DNA from: JACPFJ01 sp041738275
GTDB lineage: Bacteria; Desulfobacterota; Desulfuromonadia; Geobacterales; Pseudopelobacteraceae
Direction: 5' to 3'
DNA length: 15,848 nt
Assembly: GCA_041738275.1 (NCBI GenBank)
Contig: JBGSQD010000320.1
Location: 1 to 15,848, forward strand
Position 1 is the first letter of the stretch; every line of letters begins with the position of its first letter. Shown here in pieces: positions 1 to 6,927 of the stretch. Under the pieces are notes generated by a model that was given only the letters and a program-made list of their open reading frames with translations, was not told the DNA's origin and did not search any database. The position numbers were made by a program, and so were the translations under genes.

Positions 1-1
1 G

Positions 2-175
2 CCGGTGCTGGAGAAACTCGGCTTTACCGACGAGCAGGTCTATACCACCCTGGAGAACCGGATGAAATGCGGCCTGGGCAAGTGCGGCCGCTGCAATGTG
101 GGCAACGTCTACGTCTGCAAGGACGGCCCCGTCTTTACCGCCAAACAAGTCAAGGCAATGCCGATGGAGTTCTAG
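2..175 (+). CDS. FAD/NAD(P)-binding [2Fe-2S] oxidoreductase subunit, C-terminal fragment
   Basis: Only the last 57 residues are in the window; the 5' part lies to the left. The visible part carries a cysteine cluster with spacing C-x4-C-x2-C-x7-C (MKCGLGKCGRCNVG, then VYVCKDGPVF). This is the [2Fe-2S]-binding tail of the PyrK/AsrB/hydrogenase-gamma family of ferredoxin-reductase-like subunits. These subunits pass electrons between NAD(P)H, FAD and a partner such as a cytoplasmic [NiFe] hydrogenase, sulfite reductase or dihydroorotate dehydrogenase. The 'CGxCGxC...VCxDGPVF' form is most like hydrogenase/sulfhydrogenase gamma subunits, but the partner genes are not visible, so the exact complex is open. 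The gene ends with TAG just before a strong hairpin terminator, so it is the last gene of its operon. Confidence 0.8.
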   Translation, partial: PVLEKLGFTDEQVYTTLENRMKCGLGKCGRCNVGNVYVCKDGPVFTAKQVKAMPMEF

Positions 176-197
176 TAAGCTATAAAACTGGCCACAA

Positions 198-242
198 AAA
201 AGCCCGTTCATGCTTCGACAAACAGAGCATGAACGGGCTTTT
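198..242. terminator. Bidirectional rho-independent terminator
   Basis: A perfect 17-bp inverted repeat (198-214 with 226-242) encloses an 11-base loop. The GC-rich core (agcccgttcatgct) is flanked by A-runs on the left and T-runs on the right, so both strands give a stem followed by a U-tract. It sits between the convergent oxidoreductase gene and the thioredoxin-fold gene and should terminate both transcripts. Confidence 0.9.
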
Positions 243-259
243 GTCATTTCAGAAGCCAG

Positions 260-754
260 CTATTTTCCCAGCGCCTCCTCGATCCTCTTGATATCAAGTC
301 CCTCAATAATCCTGCCATTGATGATAAAGGTCGGTGTGGCACTAACCTTGGCCTTCTTTGTGATTGCAAGATGCTCTTGCTGCAACTGCACCCCCTTGGG
401 GGTTATGCCTTCGATATGTTGCACCCTGTCGAGCTTGCCGGACATTATGTCATGATATGCCTTGACCTTGTCCTGTTGGGAAAGAGCATACTGGACCTTC
501 TCCTTGGCCTTTGTATGGCGGGGAAGCGGATAAAAGAAAACCTTGCGGGTCACGTCCGTTCGTCCGTCGAAATACAGAGAAGCCTTTCGGCAAAAGGGGC
601 AATCAGGGTCGGTAAACTCCACCACCGTCTTGGGACCGGAGCCGATCACCACCGCCTTGCTGAAATCAATCTCCAAGGCTGCTGCGGGAGAACCACACAA
701 CAGACCGGCCAGCATCACAACAACTGCAGCCATATTCATAATTATTGCAATCAT
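260..754 (-). CDS. Periplasmic DsbC/DsbG-like thiol:disulfide oxidoreductase
   Basis: This is a 164-residue secreted thioredoxin-fold protein. Residues 1-26 form a hydrophobic signal peptide ending in SPAAA. The active site is C52-P-F-C55 within VEFTDPDCPFCRK, matching the 'FTDxxCxxC' strand-turn of the DsbC catalytic domain (E. coli DsbC has CGYC). The cis-proline loop is T140-P141 (SATPTF). The N-terminal dimerization domain of classical DsbC is absent, so this is a single catalytic domain, possibly a monomeric oxidase, reductase or isomerase. The ATG (754-752) overlaps the TGA of the upstream kinase as ATGA, and GAGGAA lies just upstream, so translation is probably coupled. It is the last gene of the selA-ispD-kinase operon and is followed by the bidirectional terminator. 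Redox direction cannot be told from sequence. Confidence 0.85.
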   Translation of the reverse strand: MIAIIMNMAAVVVMLAGLLCGSPAAALEIDFSKAVVIGSGPKTVVEFTDPDCPFCRKASLYFDGRTDVTRKVFFYPLPRHTKAKEKVQYALSQQDKVKAYHDIMSGKLDRVQHIEGITPKGVQLQQEHLAITKKAKVSATPTFIINGRIIEGLDIKRIEEALGK

Positions 755-1917
755 ATTTCCTCATCCTGTCCAGGCAACAAGATTCTGAACGTGCTCCCAT
801 TGCCAAGTTCACTCTCCGCCCAGATCAAGCCGCCCATTTCGCCCATTGCTATCCTGCAGTAGGCCAGGCCAAGCCCTGCCCCACCCCGCTCGCGCCCGGA
901 ACGCGGCGACTGGAAAAACCTGTCGAAGATTCGGGCAAGATCCTCGGCAGGGATGCCGTCTCCGGTATCGCTGATGCTGATGATCAGGAACTGCTGATTC
1001 TCTGAAAATCCCTCCGGAATGTTGACGTACCCAGGTATCTTCGCTTTAGAAATATCACCTCCGGAAATAATCCGGGAGCTGATCGAAATTTCCCCGCCTT
1101 CAGGGGTAAATTTGACAGCATTGCCCAGCAGGTTGGCAATAATTCTGGTAAAGGCATTCCGGTCAACATTTACAAATGGAACATTACCGGAAAGATTCAA
1201 GGTCAGAGTAATTCGCTCATATTCCGCGGCCTTGGCAAACCTGTTGGCAACGGTCGTGATGATCTCCACCGGATTGTAGCTGCTGATATTCATCTGCATT
1301 TTACCAGCTTCAAAACGGTTTATATCCAGGAGATTGTCAATCATGACAACGACTTCATTGCAGCTGTCAATGGCCGACTGGAGGTACTCCACCTGTTCAC
1401 TGTTCACCGGGCCAAGGCGCCCCTCCCTCATGATGTCAATGGAACCGATCACGGCTGTGATGGGATTTTTCAGATCATGGGAAAGCATGGAGACAAAATC
1501 GGCCTTTTCACGCTCAAGACGCTGTTTCTCTATTAGTGCGTGGCGATAGGCGATGGCTCGCTGAACTCGCGGCAGCACGTCATCCAAGGCAAACGGCTTG
1601 GGAAAATAATCAATTGCCCCGGCTTTCATGCACTCAACAGCCAGATCCTCGTTACCATGGGCCGTCATCATGATCACAGCCACGTCTCTTCCTGACTCGC
1701 GGATGCAGCGCAACACCTCAACGCCTCCCAGACGCGGCATCCTGATATCCAGCAGCACCAATGAGTACTCACCATCGGCCAACATCTCTAGGGCCATCTT
1801 TCCGTCCTGTGCCCAGGCAGTGCCATAGCCGGCATCCTCCATGTGCAACTTGAGGATCAATGCGATATCAGGCTCATCATCAACGATCAGTATCTTGTCG
1901 GAGAATTGCACAGTCAT
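751..1917 (-). CDS. Response receiver-histidine kinase hybrid (REC-HisKA-HATPase_c)
   Basis: This 388-residue cytoplasmic signalling protein has no transmembrane segment. Residues 8-122 are a receiver domain with acidic pair D13/D14, phospho-acceptor D57 (LVLLDIRMP), T85 and K107 (FPKPF). A short helical linker leads to a HisKA dimerization domain with H147 (MLSHDLKNP). The HATPase_c domain follows, with an N box (N262/N266, NLLGNAVKF), G1 (D317-x-G, SDTGDGIP) and G2 (GGAGLGL, about 346-351). A REC domain N-terminal to a kinase means activity is probably set by phosphorylation from another kinase. The ATG at 1917 is preferred because AAGGAG lies 5 bases upstream; a GTG two codons earlier would overlap that Shine-Dalgarno. 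Its start overlaps the ispD stop (ATGA) and its stop overlaps the dsb-like start (ATGA). No cognate output is apparent. Confidence 0.9.
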   Translation of the reverse strand: MTVQFSDKILIVDDEPDIALILKLHMEDAGYGTAWAQDGKMALEMLADGEYSLVLLDIRMPRLGGVEVLRCIRESGRDVAVIMMTAHGNEDLAVECMKAGAIDYFPKPFALDDVLPRVQRAIAYRHALIEKQRLEREKADFVSMLSHDLKNPITAVIGSIDIMREGRLGPVNSEQVEYLQSAIDSCNEVVVMIDNLLDINRFEAGKMQMNISSYNPVEIITTVANRFAKAAEYERITLTLNLSGNVPFVNVDRNAFTRIIANLLGNAVKFTPEGGEISISSRIISGGDISKAKIPGYVNIPEGFSENQQFLIISISDTGDGIPAEDLARIFDRFFQSPRSGRERGGAGLGLAYCRIAMGEMGGLIWAESELGNGSTFRILLPGQDEEI

Positions 1918-2630
1918 GGACACTCCTTATTTGGACTGGCCAGAAAAGCTTCCGCCAGGATAAGGTCTTCGGGTGTAGTAATCTTGATGTTACGGTAATC
2001 GCCGCGCACAACCCGCACAGATCCACCTCGGCGTTCTACGAGCATGGCATCGTCGGTACCCATGAAACCCACTTTCTCGGCATCCATGTGGGCAGAATGG
2101 ATGATGCTGAAGCGAAAGGACTGCGGAGTCTGCGCCTGCCAGAGTGCATCCCGCGAAGGGGAATCCACTACTATGCCATCCCTGACGGTCTTGATCGTGT
2201 CCTTGACAGGAACAGCTACCAATGCTCCGTCGTTGCTCCGGGCAACAGTAATGGATTCCTGCAACAGGGATTGCGTGATAAACGGCCTGACACCGTCATG
2301 AATCAGAATGATATCATCCTTTAGTGCCATTCGTTGCAGTGCGTTCAAACCATTCATGACCGAATTCTGACGTTCCCTGCCCCCGGGGATGATCTCAAGT
2401 ATCTTGCGGAAGCCACAGGCCTCAACCACATGCTCACGACAAAAGGGGATCTCTTCTTCGGGGATTACCAGAAAGATACCATCGATAAAAGGGGCCTGTT
2501 CAAAGACTGAAATAGTGCGGGCCACAATAGGCACGTTGCCCAGTTGCAGATACTGTTTGTTGATTGAGGCGCCCATGCGTTTGCCCATGCCGGCAGCTGG
2601 AATCAGGGCGAATGTTTTGAAACCGGTCAT
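1914..2630 (-). CDS. ispD: 2-C-methyl-D-erythritol 4-phosphate cytidylyltransferase
   Basis: IspD makes CDP-methylerythritol from MEP and CTP, the third step of the MEP isoprenoid pathway, in the cytoplasm. The 238-residue protein has the family's full length and landmarks. These are the glycine-rich CTP-binding loop PAAGMGKRMG with R18 and K25, the HDGVRPF motif (D112, R115), the KDTIK segment (T145), R160 before ALWQAQTPQ, and the C-terminal GDYRNIKITTPEDL with K216. These correspond to catalytic and binding residues described for E. coli IspD. The start overlaps the selA stop as ATGA, with a GGGGAA sequence upstream. ispF, often next to or fused with ispD, is not in the window. Placing an essential isoprenoid gene between selA and a histidine kinase is unusual by function, but the ATGA overlaps tie their expression together. 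Confidence 0.96.
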   Translation of the reverse strand: MTGFKTFALIPAAGMGKRMGASINKQYLQLGNVPIVARTISVFEQAPFIDGIFLVIPEEEIPFCREHVVEACGFRKILEIIPGGRERQNSVMNGLNALQRMALKDDIILIHDGVRPFITQSLLQESITVARSNDGALVAVPVKDTIKTVRDGIVVDSPSRDALWQAQTPQSFRFSIIHSAHMDAEKVGFMGTDDAMLVERRGGSVRVVRGDYRNIKITTPEDLILAEAFLASPNKECP

Positions 2631-4048
2631 CTGTTCCCCTGTGTCAGTTGTGCTGCTGCCCAGCCAAGTGATTCGGATAATGCCGGCAGGTCGCGATCAA
2701 GAATCGTGCGAACATCCAGCAGGAAACGCTCACGGTGAAGGCGGCCGATAACCGGCACTACCGCCCTGCGCAGAGTCGCCTCTATCTGCTGGGGAGAAGC
2801 ACCGGCAATCTTCACCTCAATAAGAGAAGTTTTTAATTGTAACATGGGAAATGAACCGCCGCCAGCACTGGACTCACCCACATGCTTTTCAAGCAAAACT
2901 GTGCCGGGCAAAAGACGCCTGAAACGCCGGATGATCCTGTCGGCCCGCCGGGCAAGCTCATCCGCGGTTGTAGTCAGCATCCGCAAGGTAGGAATGTCTG
3001 CCAATGCCCGCCGATCGTCGCGATACAGCCTGAGTGTGGCCTCCAGGGCAGCCAGAGTAAGCTTGTCGATCCGCACGGCCCGCAGCAATGGGTGTTTCTT
3101 CATCGGTTCCAATAGATTCCGCTTGCCGGCAATGATACCGGCTTGCGGCCCTCCCAGCAGTTTATCACCGCTGAAAGTAACCACATCGGCCCCATAATCC
3201 AGGTAATTCCGGATGGTCGGTTCACCGCAGATGCCGTAGGGCGACAGGTCGATCAGGCAGCCGCTGCCGGCGTCGAGCATCACCGGGATACCGGTTTCGC
3301 TGCCCAGCTTTGCCATTTCTGCAACTGTTGTTTCGGCGGTGAACCCCACGATGGCGAAATTGCTGGTGTGGACTTTAAGAAACAGTGCGGTGGAATCGGT
3401 AATAGCACCAAGGAAGTCCGATACATGTGTGCGGTTGGTGGTTCCCACTTCAACCAGATGCGCGCCGCTCTGGCGCATGACGTCCGGTATGCGGAACGAT
3501 CCGCCGATCTCCACCAGCTCGCCTCTGGAGACTACAACCTCCCGCCCCATGGCCAGTGATGACAATGCCAGCATGACCGCGGCAGCGTTGTTGTTCACCA
3601 CCAGGGCCGCTTCAGCTCCGGTCAACTCACAGAGCAGGCTTTCCACATGGGCATAACGTGTGCCGCGTTCGCCGCTGTCAAGATTGTATTCAAGGTTGGA
3701 ATATCCGCATGCAACGGCCCTGATGGCATCTTCAGCCTCATCGGCCAGGGGCGAGCGCCCCAGATTGGTGTGAACCACAACACCGCTGCCGTTGATCACC
3801 TGCACCAGGCTGCTGGATGAACGTCGGCATAGTGCGGCCGTGATCCGGGCGACTATCGTATCAGGCGACCATAGCACACCGGTGTGACCGGTTCTGACCT
3901 GATTTCTTAGATCATCCAGTGTGTCCCTCACGGCTGACAGAAGCTCCGGGCGCGAATATGCATTCCGCAAAGGGGCAATCTCAGGCCACTCCAGAACTTT
4001 GTCGACCTTGGGGATGCTTTTAAGCATATCCTGCACGGCAACAACCAT
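2627..4048 (-). CDS. selA: L-seryl-tRNA(Sec) selenium transferase (selenocysteine synthase)
   Basis: SelA is the PLP enzyme that converts seryl-tRNA(Sec) to selenocysteinyl-tRNA(Sec) using selenophosphate, so this organism makes selenoproteins. The 473-residue product has the SelA landmarks VINGSGVVVHTNLGRSPL, the SNLEYNLDSGERGTR segment, VNNNAAAV, LDAGSGCLIDL, and the PLP lysine K296 in FSGDKLLGGPQAG. The E. coli PLP lysine is K295, which supports the chosen start. ATG at 4048 has AAAGGGA about 7 bases upstream. Earlier in-frame starts at 4087 (GTG) and 4075 (ATG) lack comparable sites, although AGGTG precedes 4075 at long spacing. It is first in the ATGA-coupled run selA-ispD-kinase-dsb, 88 bases after a GntR gene on the same strand. 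selB, often adjacent, is not seen, and no in-frame UGA selenoprotein candidate was found in the window. Confidence 0.96.
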   Translation of the reverse strand: MVVAVQDMLKSIPKVDKVLEWPEIAPLRNAYSRPELLSAVRDTLDDLRNQVRTGHTGVLWSPDTIVARITAALCRRSSSSLVQVINGSGVVVHTNLGRSPLADEAEDAIRAVACGYSNLEYNLDSGERGTRYAHVESLLCELTGAEAALVVNNNAAAVMLALSSLAMGREVVVSRGELVEIGGSFRIPDVMRQSGAHLVEVGTTNRTHVSDFLGAITDSTALFLKVHTSNFAIVGFTAETTVAEMAKLGSETGIPVMLDAGSGCLIDLSPYGICGEPTIRNYLDYGADVVTFSGDKLLGGPQAGIIAGKRNLLEPMKKHPLLRAVRIDKLTLAALEATLRLYRDDRRALADIPTLRMLTTTADELARRADRIIRRFRRLLPGTVLLEKHVGESSAGGGSFPMLQLKTSLIEVKIAGASPQQIEATLRRAVVPVIGRLHRERFLLDVRTILDRDLPALSESLGWAAAQLTQGNR

Positions 4049-4067
4049 GGCTGCTTCCCTTTCGATT

Positions 4068-4095
4068 GTTCCCATACGAAAATTCACCTGGGAAC
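4068..4095. repeat. Inverted repeat just upstream of selA
   Basis: A perfect 7-bp inverted repeat (gttccca at 4068-4074, tgggaac at 4089-4095) has a 14-base spacer. It begins 20 bases upstream of the favoured selA ATG, inside the GntR-selA gap. It could be an operator or a weak leader hairpin in the selA mRNA, or chance. No convincing promoter was identified in the gap. Confidence 0.35.
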
Positions 4096-4136
4096 TTAAA
4101 GCCTGTCATGGAAATGGAAATATTCCGTTACAGCCC

Positions 4137-4820
4137 CTAAATATCTACATGCATCATTGCGGACTGAGACACGGTACCGCCCGTCAAAACCTTGCCGCCA
4201 TATTCAGCGTTCCTGCGCACCAGCTTTTCGGCGCTCGCGCAATCCCTTTTCCGGAATGCCTCTAGGATTTTTTCATGTTCCTGAACCGAGATACTCATCC
4301 TGCCCGGAATACTCAGGGACATCAGTCGCAGGCGCTGGAAATGGGTAACCAGATTGGAGATCAAGTCACGGAGCTTATCGTTGTCTGCTGCCTTGATGAA
4401 CATATCGTGGAAGTCGCCATGAATCTTGAAAAATGCCTTGATATCGTTGTGTTCAGCCAACTCGGAGAGCCGGGTATTTATGGCCTGAAGGCGGTCAAGC
4501 TCCTTCTGCGTCAGTTTTTCGCAGGCTCGCCGGGCAGCATAGCCCTCAAGTATGCTCTTGACAGCATAGAACTCTTCCACATCTTTTTGACTGAACTCTC
4601 TGACCACGGCTCCACGCCGCGGTATAACAGTCAAATAACCCTCAGATTCCAATTGGCGAAATGCCTCCCGGATTGGGGTGCGACTGATGCCGTAACGTTC
4701 TGCCAGTTCAGGCTCGGAAACCCTGCTGCCGGCCTTGAGTGAGCCGGAGATAATAGCATCGCGAATGTTTTCAAGAATCTTTTCCCGAAGTGTCAGATGT
4801 TTTTCCATGTGTTTTTTCAT
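4137..4820 (-). CDS. GntR-family transcriptional regulator, FCD (FadR-like) type
   Basis: This 227-residue DNA-binding regulator has an N-terminal winged helix (about 8-75) with the GntR signature: LREKILENIRDAIISGSLKAG, then ELAERYGISRTPIREAFRQLE and the wing GYLTVIPRRGAVV. Residues about 80-212 are an all-helical FCD ligand-binding domain. FCD domains often bind a metal through D-x3-H...H...H. By spacing, the equivalent positions here are H134, H138, H182 and N204, so the first Asp and last His differ from the usual set. Effectors in this family are often carboxylic acids; the ligand here is unknown. The ATG at 4820 has GGGG 8 bases upstream. A 19-base palindrome overlapping its promoter suggests autoregulation. 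It may also control the divergent channel gene or the downstream selA operon. Confidence 0.92.
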   Translation of the reverse strand: MKKHMEKHLTLREKILENIRDAIISGSLKAGSRVSEPELAERYGISRTPIREAFRQLESEGYLTVIPRRGAVVREFSQKDVEEFYAVKSILEGYAARRACEKLTQKELDRLQAINTRLSELAEHNDIKAFFKIHGDFHDMFIKAADNDKLRDLISNLVTHFQRLRLMSLSIPGRMSISVQEHEKILEAFRKRDCASAEKLVRRNAEYGGKVLTGGTVSQSAMMHVDI

Positions 4821-4849
4821 ACCAAAAACCCCAGATTAGTTTTTCTTTT

Positions 4850-4868
4850 ATTGTATACAGTATGCAAT
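4850..4868. promoter_or_regulatory. Probable GntR operator (near-perfect palindrome)
   Basis: The 19-base sequence attgtatac-a-gtatgcaat consists of two 9-base half sites that match at 8 of 9 positions around a central A. It lies 30 bases upstream of the GntR start and covers the -10 and most of the spacer of that gene's predicted promoter. FCD-type GntR proteins commonly bind short GT..AC palindromes, so autorepression is the natural reading (inference). No second copy was noticed elsewhere in the window. Confidence 0.65.
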
Positions 4869-4877
4869 TTTTGTCAA
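4850..4877 (-). promoter_or_regulatory. Sigma70-type promoter for the GntR gene
   Basis: On the minus strand, TTGACA (4877-4872, perfect -35) is followed after 16 bases by TACAAT (4855-4850, 5 of 6 matches to the -10). The predicted start of transcription is near 4843, giving a leader of about 23 bases before the ATG at 4820. It is fully overlapped by the palindromic operator. It could also drive selA and the genes after it, since no terminator is seen between the GntR gene and selA. Confidence 0.65.
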
Positions 4878-5039
4878 TTGCAACCTTGTGATTTTCAGGT
4901 TTTTTAGACATTTTTAATGTGTATTATTACAGACACTGGCTATTTATGCGCCTTCACCTGACATGTGGCATACTCATGAATAATCAACCCTTGAATTTTA
5001 CCGCCCCAGCAGGTAATCTGCACACAATTCGAGGTAAAC

Positions 5040-6092
5040 ATGGATCCGGTACGTCACTTGAAAATATCGATGTGTATCCTGCTGATGCTGGTATCGGCAG
5101 GGACTATCGGCTTCATGTCCATCGAAAAATGGCGGTTTCTGGATGCCGTCTACATGACGGTCATCACCCTGGGAACCGTAGGTTTCAAAGAGATCCACGA
5201 CCTGTCGGACAGCGGCAAGATCTTTACCATGATGTTGATCATAGTGGGTGTCAGCGTACTGGGCTATATCGTGGGCAGCCTGGCCCAGATCATGTTTGAA
5301 GGGCAGATTCAGCGGGTGATCGGGAGGAAAAAGGTGGAAAAAAAGATTGAGGCGCTGACAAATCACTACATCATCTGCGGTTTCGGCAGGATCGGTTCAC
5401 TGATCTGCAAGGAATTCACCACCAACAAGCTCCCCTTTCTGGTGGTGGAAAAGGACCCTGAAACCCTGGAAAAGCTGGAGGAGGAAGGCTTCCTGCATCT
5501 CAAGGGGGATGCCACCCTTGACGAAACGCTGCTGAAAGCGGGAATCAAGCGCGCCAAGGGCCTGATCTCGGTAGTTACCTCTGACACATCGAATGTCTAT
5601 ATTACACTTACTGCTCGGGGCCTGAATCCGGACCTTTACATCCTGGCCCGTTCCGGCGAAGAAGGGTCTGACATAAAACTCAAGCGGGCTGGCGCCAACA
5701 AGGTGGTCTCCCCATACTTTATCGGCGGCACCAGGATGGCCCAGTCCATATTGCGGCCAAACGTGGTCGATTTTATCGAAATAGCCACGGGAAGCGAGCA
5801 CCTGGATCTACAGATGGAGGAGATCACCATCCCTCCACACTCGGCTTTTGCCGGCGAGACCCTGGTCAGTTCAGGATTTCGCAAGGAGATCGGCGTAATC
5901 ATAGTCGGCATCAAGAAATCACACGGCAAGATGGTCTTTAATCCCCATTCCCAATCCAAGATCGAAGGTGGCGACACCTTGATCATCCTGGGCGAACCGG
6001 GTTCCATTGCCAAGATGGAGGATCTGGTTGGACGCACAGCAACGGACGACATTATCAGAAAGCATAGAAATGAGCACAAACCCCATGAGTAA
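5040..6092 (+). CDS. Two-TM potassium channel with RCK (TrkA-N/TrkA-C) domains
   Basis: This 350-residue inner-membrane protein has TM1 at about 8-27, a pore helix and filter at about 36-50, and TM2 at about 60-82. Next comes an RCK N domain with the nucleotide-binding loop IICGFGRIG (111-119) and an acidic residue (E137) at the end of the second strand, as in NAD-binding folds. Residues about 255-335 are a TrkA-C/RCK C domain that usually binds the regulatory ligand. The layout matches MthK-like bacterial channels, probably tetrameric and gated by nucleotide or ions. The filter reads T43-L-G-T-V-G-F-K-E, with Lys where the canonical TVGYG has its last Gly. GAGG lies about 5 bases before the ATG. 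The gene is divergent from the GntR gene, and no convincing promoter was found in the 219-base gap. The 3' end overlaps the next gene. Confidence 0.9.
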   Translation: MDPVRHLKISMCILLMLVSAGTIGFMSIEKWRFLDAVYMTVITLGTVGFKEIHDLSDSGKIFTMMLIIVGVSVLGYIVGSLAQIMFEGQIQRVIGRKKVEKKIEALTNHYIICGFGRIGSLICKEFTTNKLPFLVVEKDPETLEKLEEEGFLHLKGDATLDETLLKAGIKRAKGLISVVTSDTSNVYITLTARGLNPDLYILARSGEEGSDIKLKRAGANKVVSPYFIGGTRMAQSILRPNVVDFIEIATGSEHLDLQMEEITIPPHSAFAGETLVSSGFRKEIGVIIVGIKKSHGKMVFNPHSQSKIEGGDTLIILGEPGSIAKMEDLVGRTATDDIIRKHRNEHKPHE

Positions 6093-6852
6093 GAAAATCC
6101 ACGGCCACATCCCCTATCCACAACTGTCCACCTACCTGGACTTTGTCATCGAGCGAAACATCAATCCCGAGATTTTTTTCTCGGCCGAGACCCTTGATCA
6201 TATCATTTGGGAAGAGCTGGCCGCGCAATCACAAACACTTCACGCCGCCGGACTGGCTTGCACCATCCATGCCCCTTTTCTGGATCTGAACCCCGGCGCA
6301 CTGGACCCGACTATCCGAGCAGCCACCCTGCGGAGATTCCAGCAGGTCTTTCAGGCCGCCGACCTGCTGCGCCCCCTGGTCATCGTCTTTCATCCCGGAT
6401 TCGATGAGCTGCGCTACAACGACAACCGCATGGCCTGGCTCAAGAACAGCATATCATTCTGGCAGGAACTCCTCCCCCGAGCAAAGGAGATCGGCTGCAT
6501 AATTGCAGTGGAAAACATCTTCGAAAAGGAGCCCTCGACCCTGCGCGGATTACTGGAGGCCATCGACGACCCATTCTTTCGACACTGTTTCGATGTAGGG
6601 CACTGGAACATGTTCACCACCGTCAGCATGGAAACCTGGTTCTCCGAGCTTGGCCCTTACATCGCCGAATGCCACATACACGATAACCATGGCAAGCATG
6701 ATGAGCACCTGCCGCTGGGTGAGGGGTTGATCGATTTCGACAAAACATTCGAATTGCTCAAGCAGTACGCTCCAGACACGGTATGGACAATCGAAGCCCA
6801 CACCAAAGAACGTCTGGAGCGGGCATTGCAGACTATAAAAAAATACGAATAA
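6070..6852 (+). CDS. Sugar phosphate isomerase/epimerase-like TIM-barrel protein
   Basis: This 260-residue protein belongs to the xylose isomerase-like/AP-endonuclease-2 TIM-barrel superfamily. Metal- and substrate-site landmarks appear strand by strand: H67 (TIHAPFLDL), H108 (VFHPGF), E148 (IAVENIF), D175-x2-H178 (FDVGHWNMF), H202/H204/D205 (ECHIHDNHG), E218 (PLGEGLIDF) and E242 (TIEAHTKE). These fit a divalent-metal hydrolase or isomerase acting on sugars or phosphosugars; the substrate cannot be named. Two starts are close: ATG at 6070 (AGAAAG 7 bases upstream) and ATG at 6085 (no clear Shine-Dalgarno). The longer frame from 6007 lies mostly within the channel gene and is rejected. With 6070 the overlap with the channel gene is 23 bases, suggesting translational coupling. 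galE follows 75 bases later, which hints at sugar metabolism. Confidence 0.82.
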   Translation: MSTNPMSKKIHGHIPYPQLSTYLDFVIERNINPEIFFSAETLDHIIWEELAAQSQTLHAAGLACTIHAPFLDLNPGALDPTIRAATLRRFQQVFQAADLLRPLVIVFHPGFDELRYNDNRMAWLKNSISFWQELLPRAKEIGCIIAVENIFEKEPSTLRGLLEAIDDPFFRHCFDVGHWNMFTTVSMETWFSELGPYIAECHIHDNHGKHDEHLPLGEGLIDFDKTFELLKQYAPDTVWTIEAHTKERLERALQTIKKYE

Positions 6853-6927
6853 TTACTTTCATCCGCCTTACAGTTTCCTGTTCTCATCGAAAAAATGGGA
6901 CTTTTGTCATTCATTAAGGAGCCACCT

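Noticed and set aside
371..862. 163-codon plus-strand frame spanning the Dsb-like gene and the kinase 3' end
   Set aside because: It crosses two confident opposite-strand genes and their coupled junction and shows no domain features.
4049..4087. Longer SelA N-terminus starting at GTG 4087 or ATG 4075
   Set aside because: The ATG at 4048 has the best-spaced Shine-Dalgarno and places the PLP lysine at residue 296, in line with E. coli K295.
6007..6069. Longer N-terminus for the TIM-barrel protein
   Set aside because: It would overlap the channel gene by 86 bases, adds residues unlike the family's first strand and lacks a clear ribosome site.
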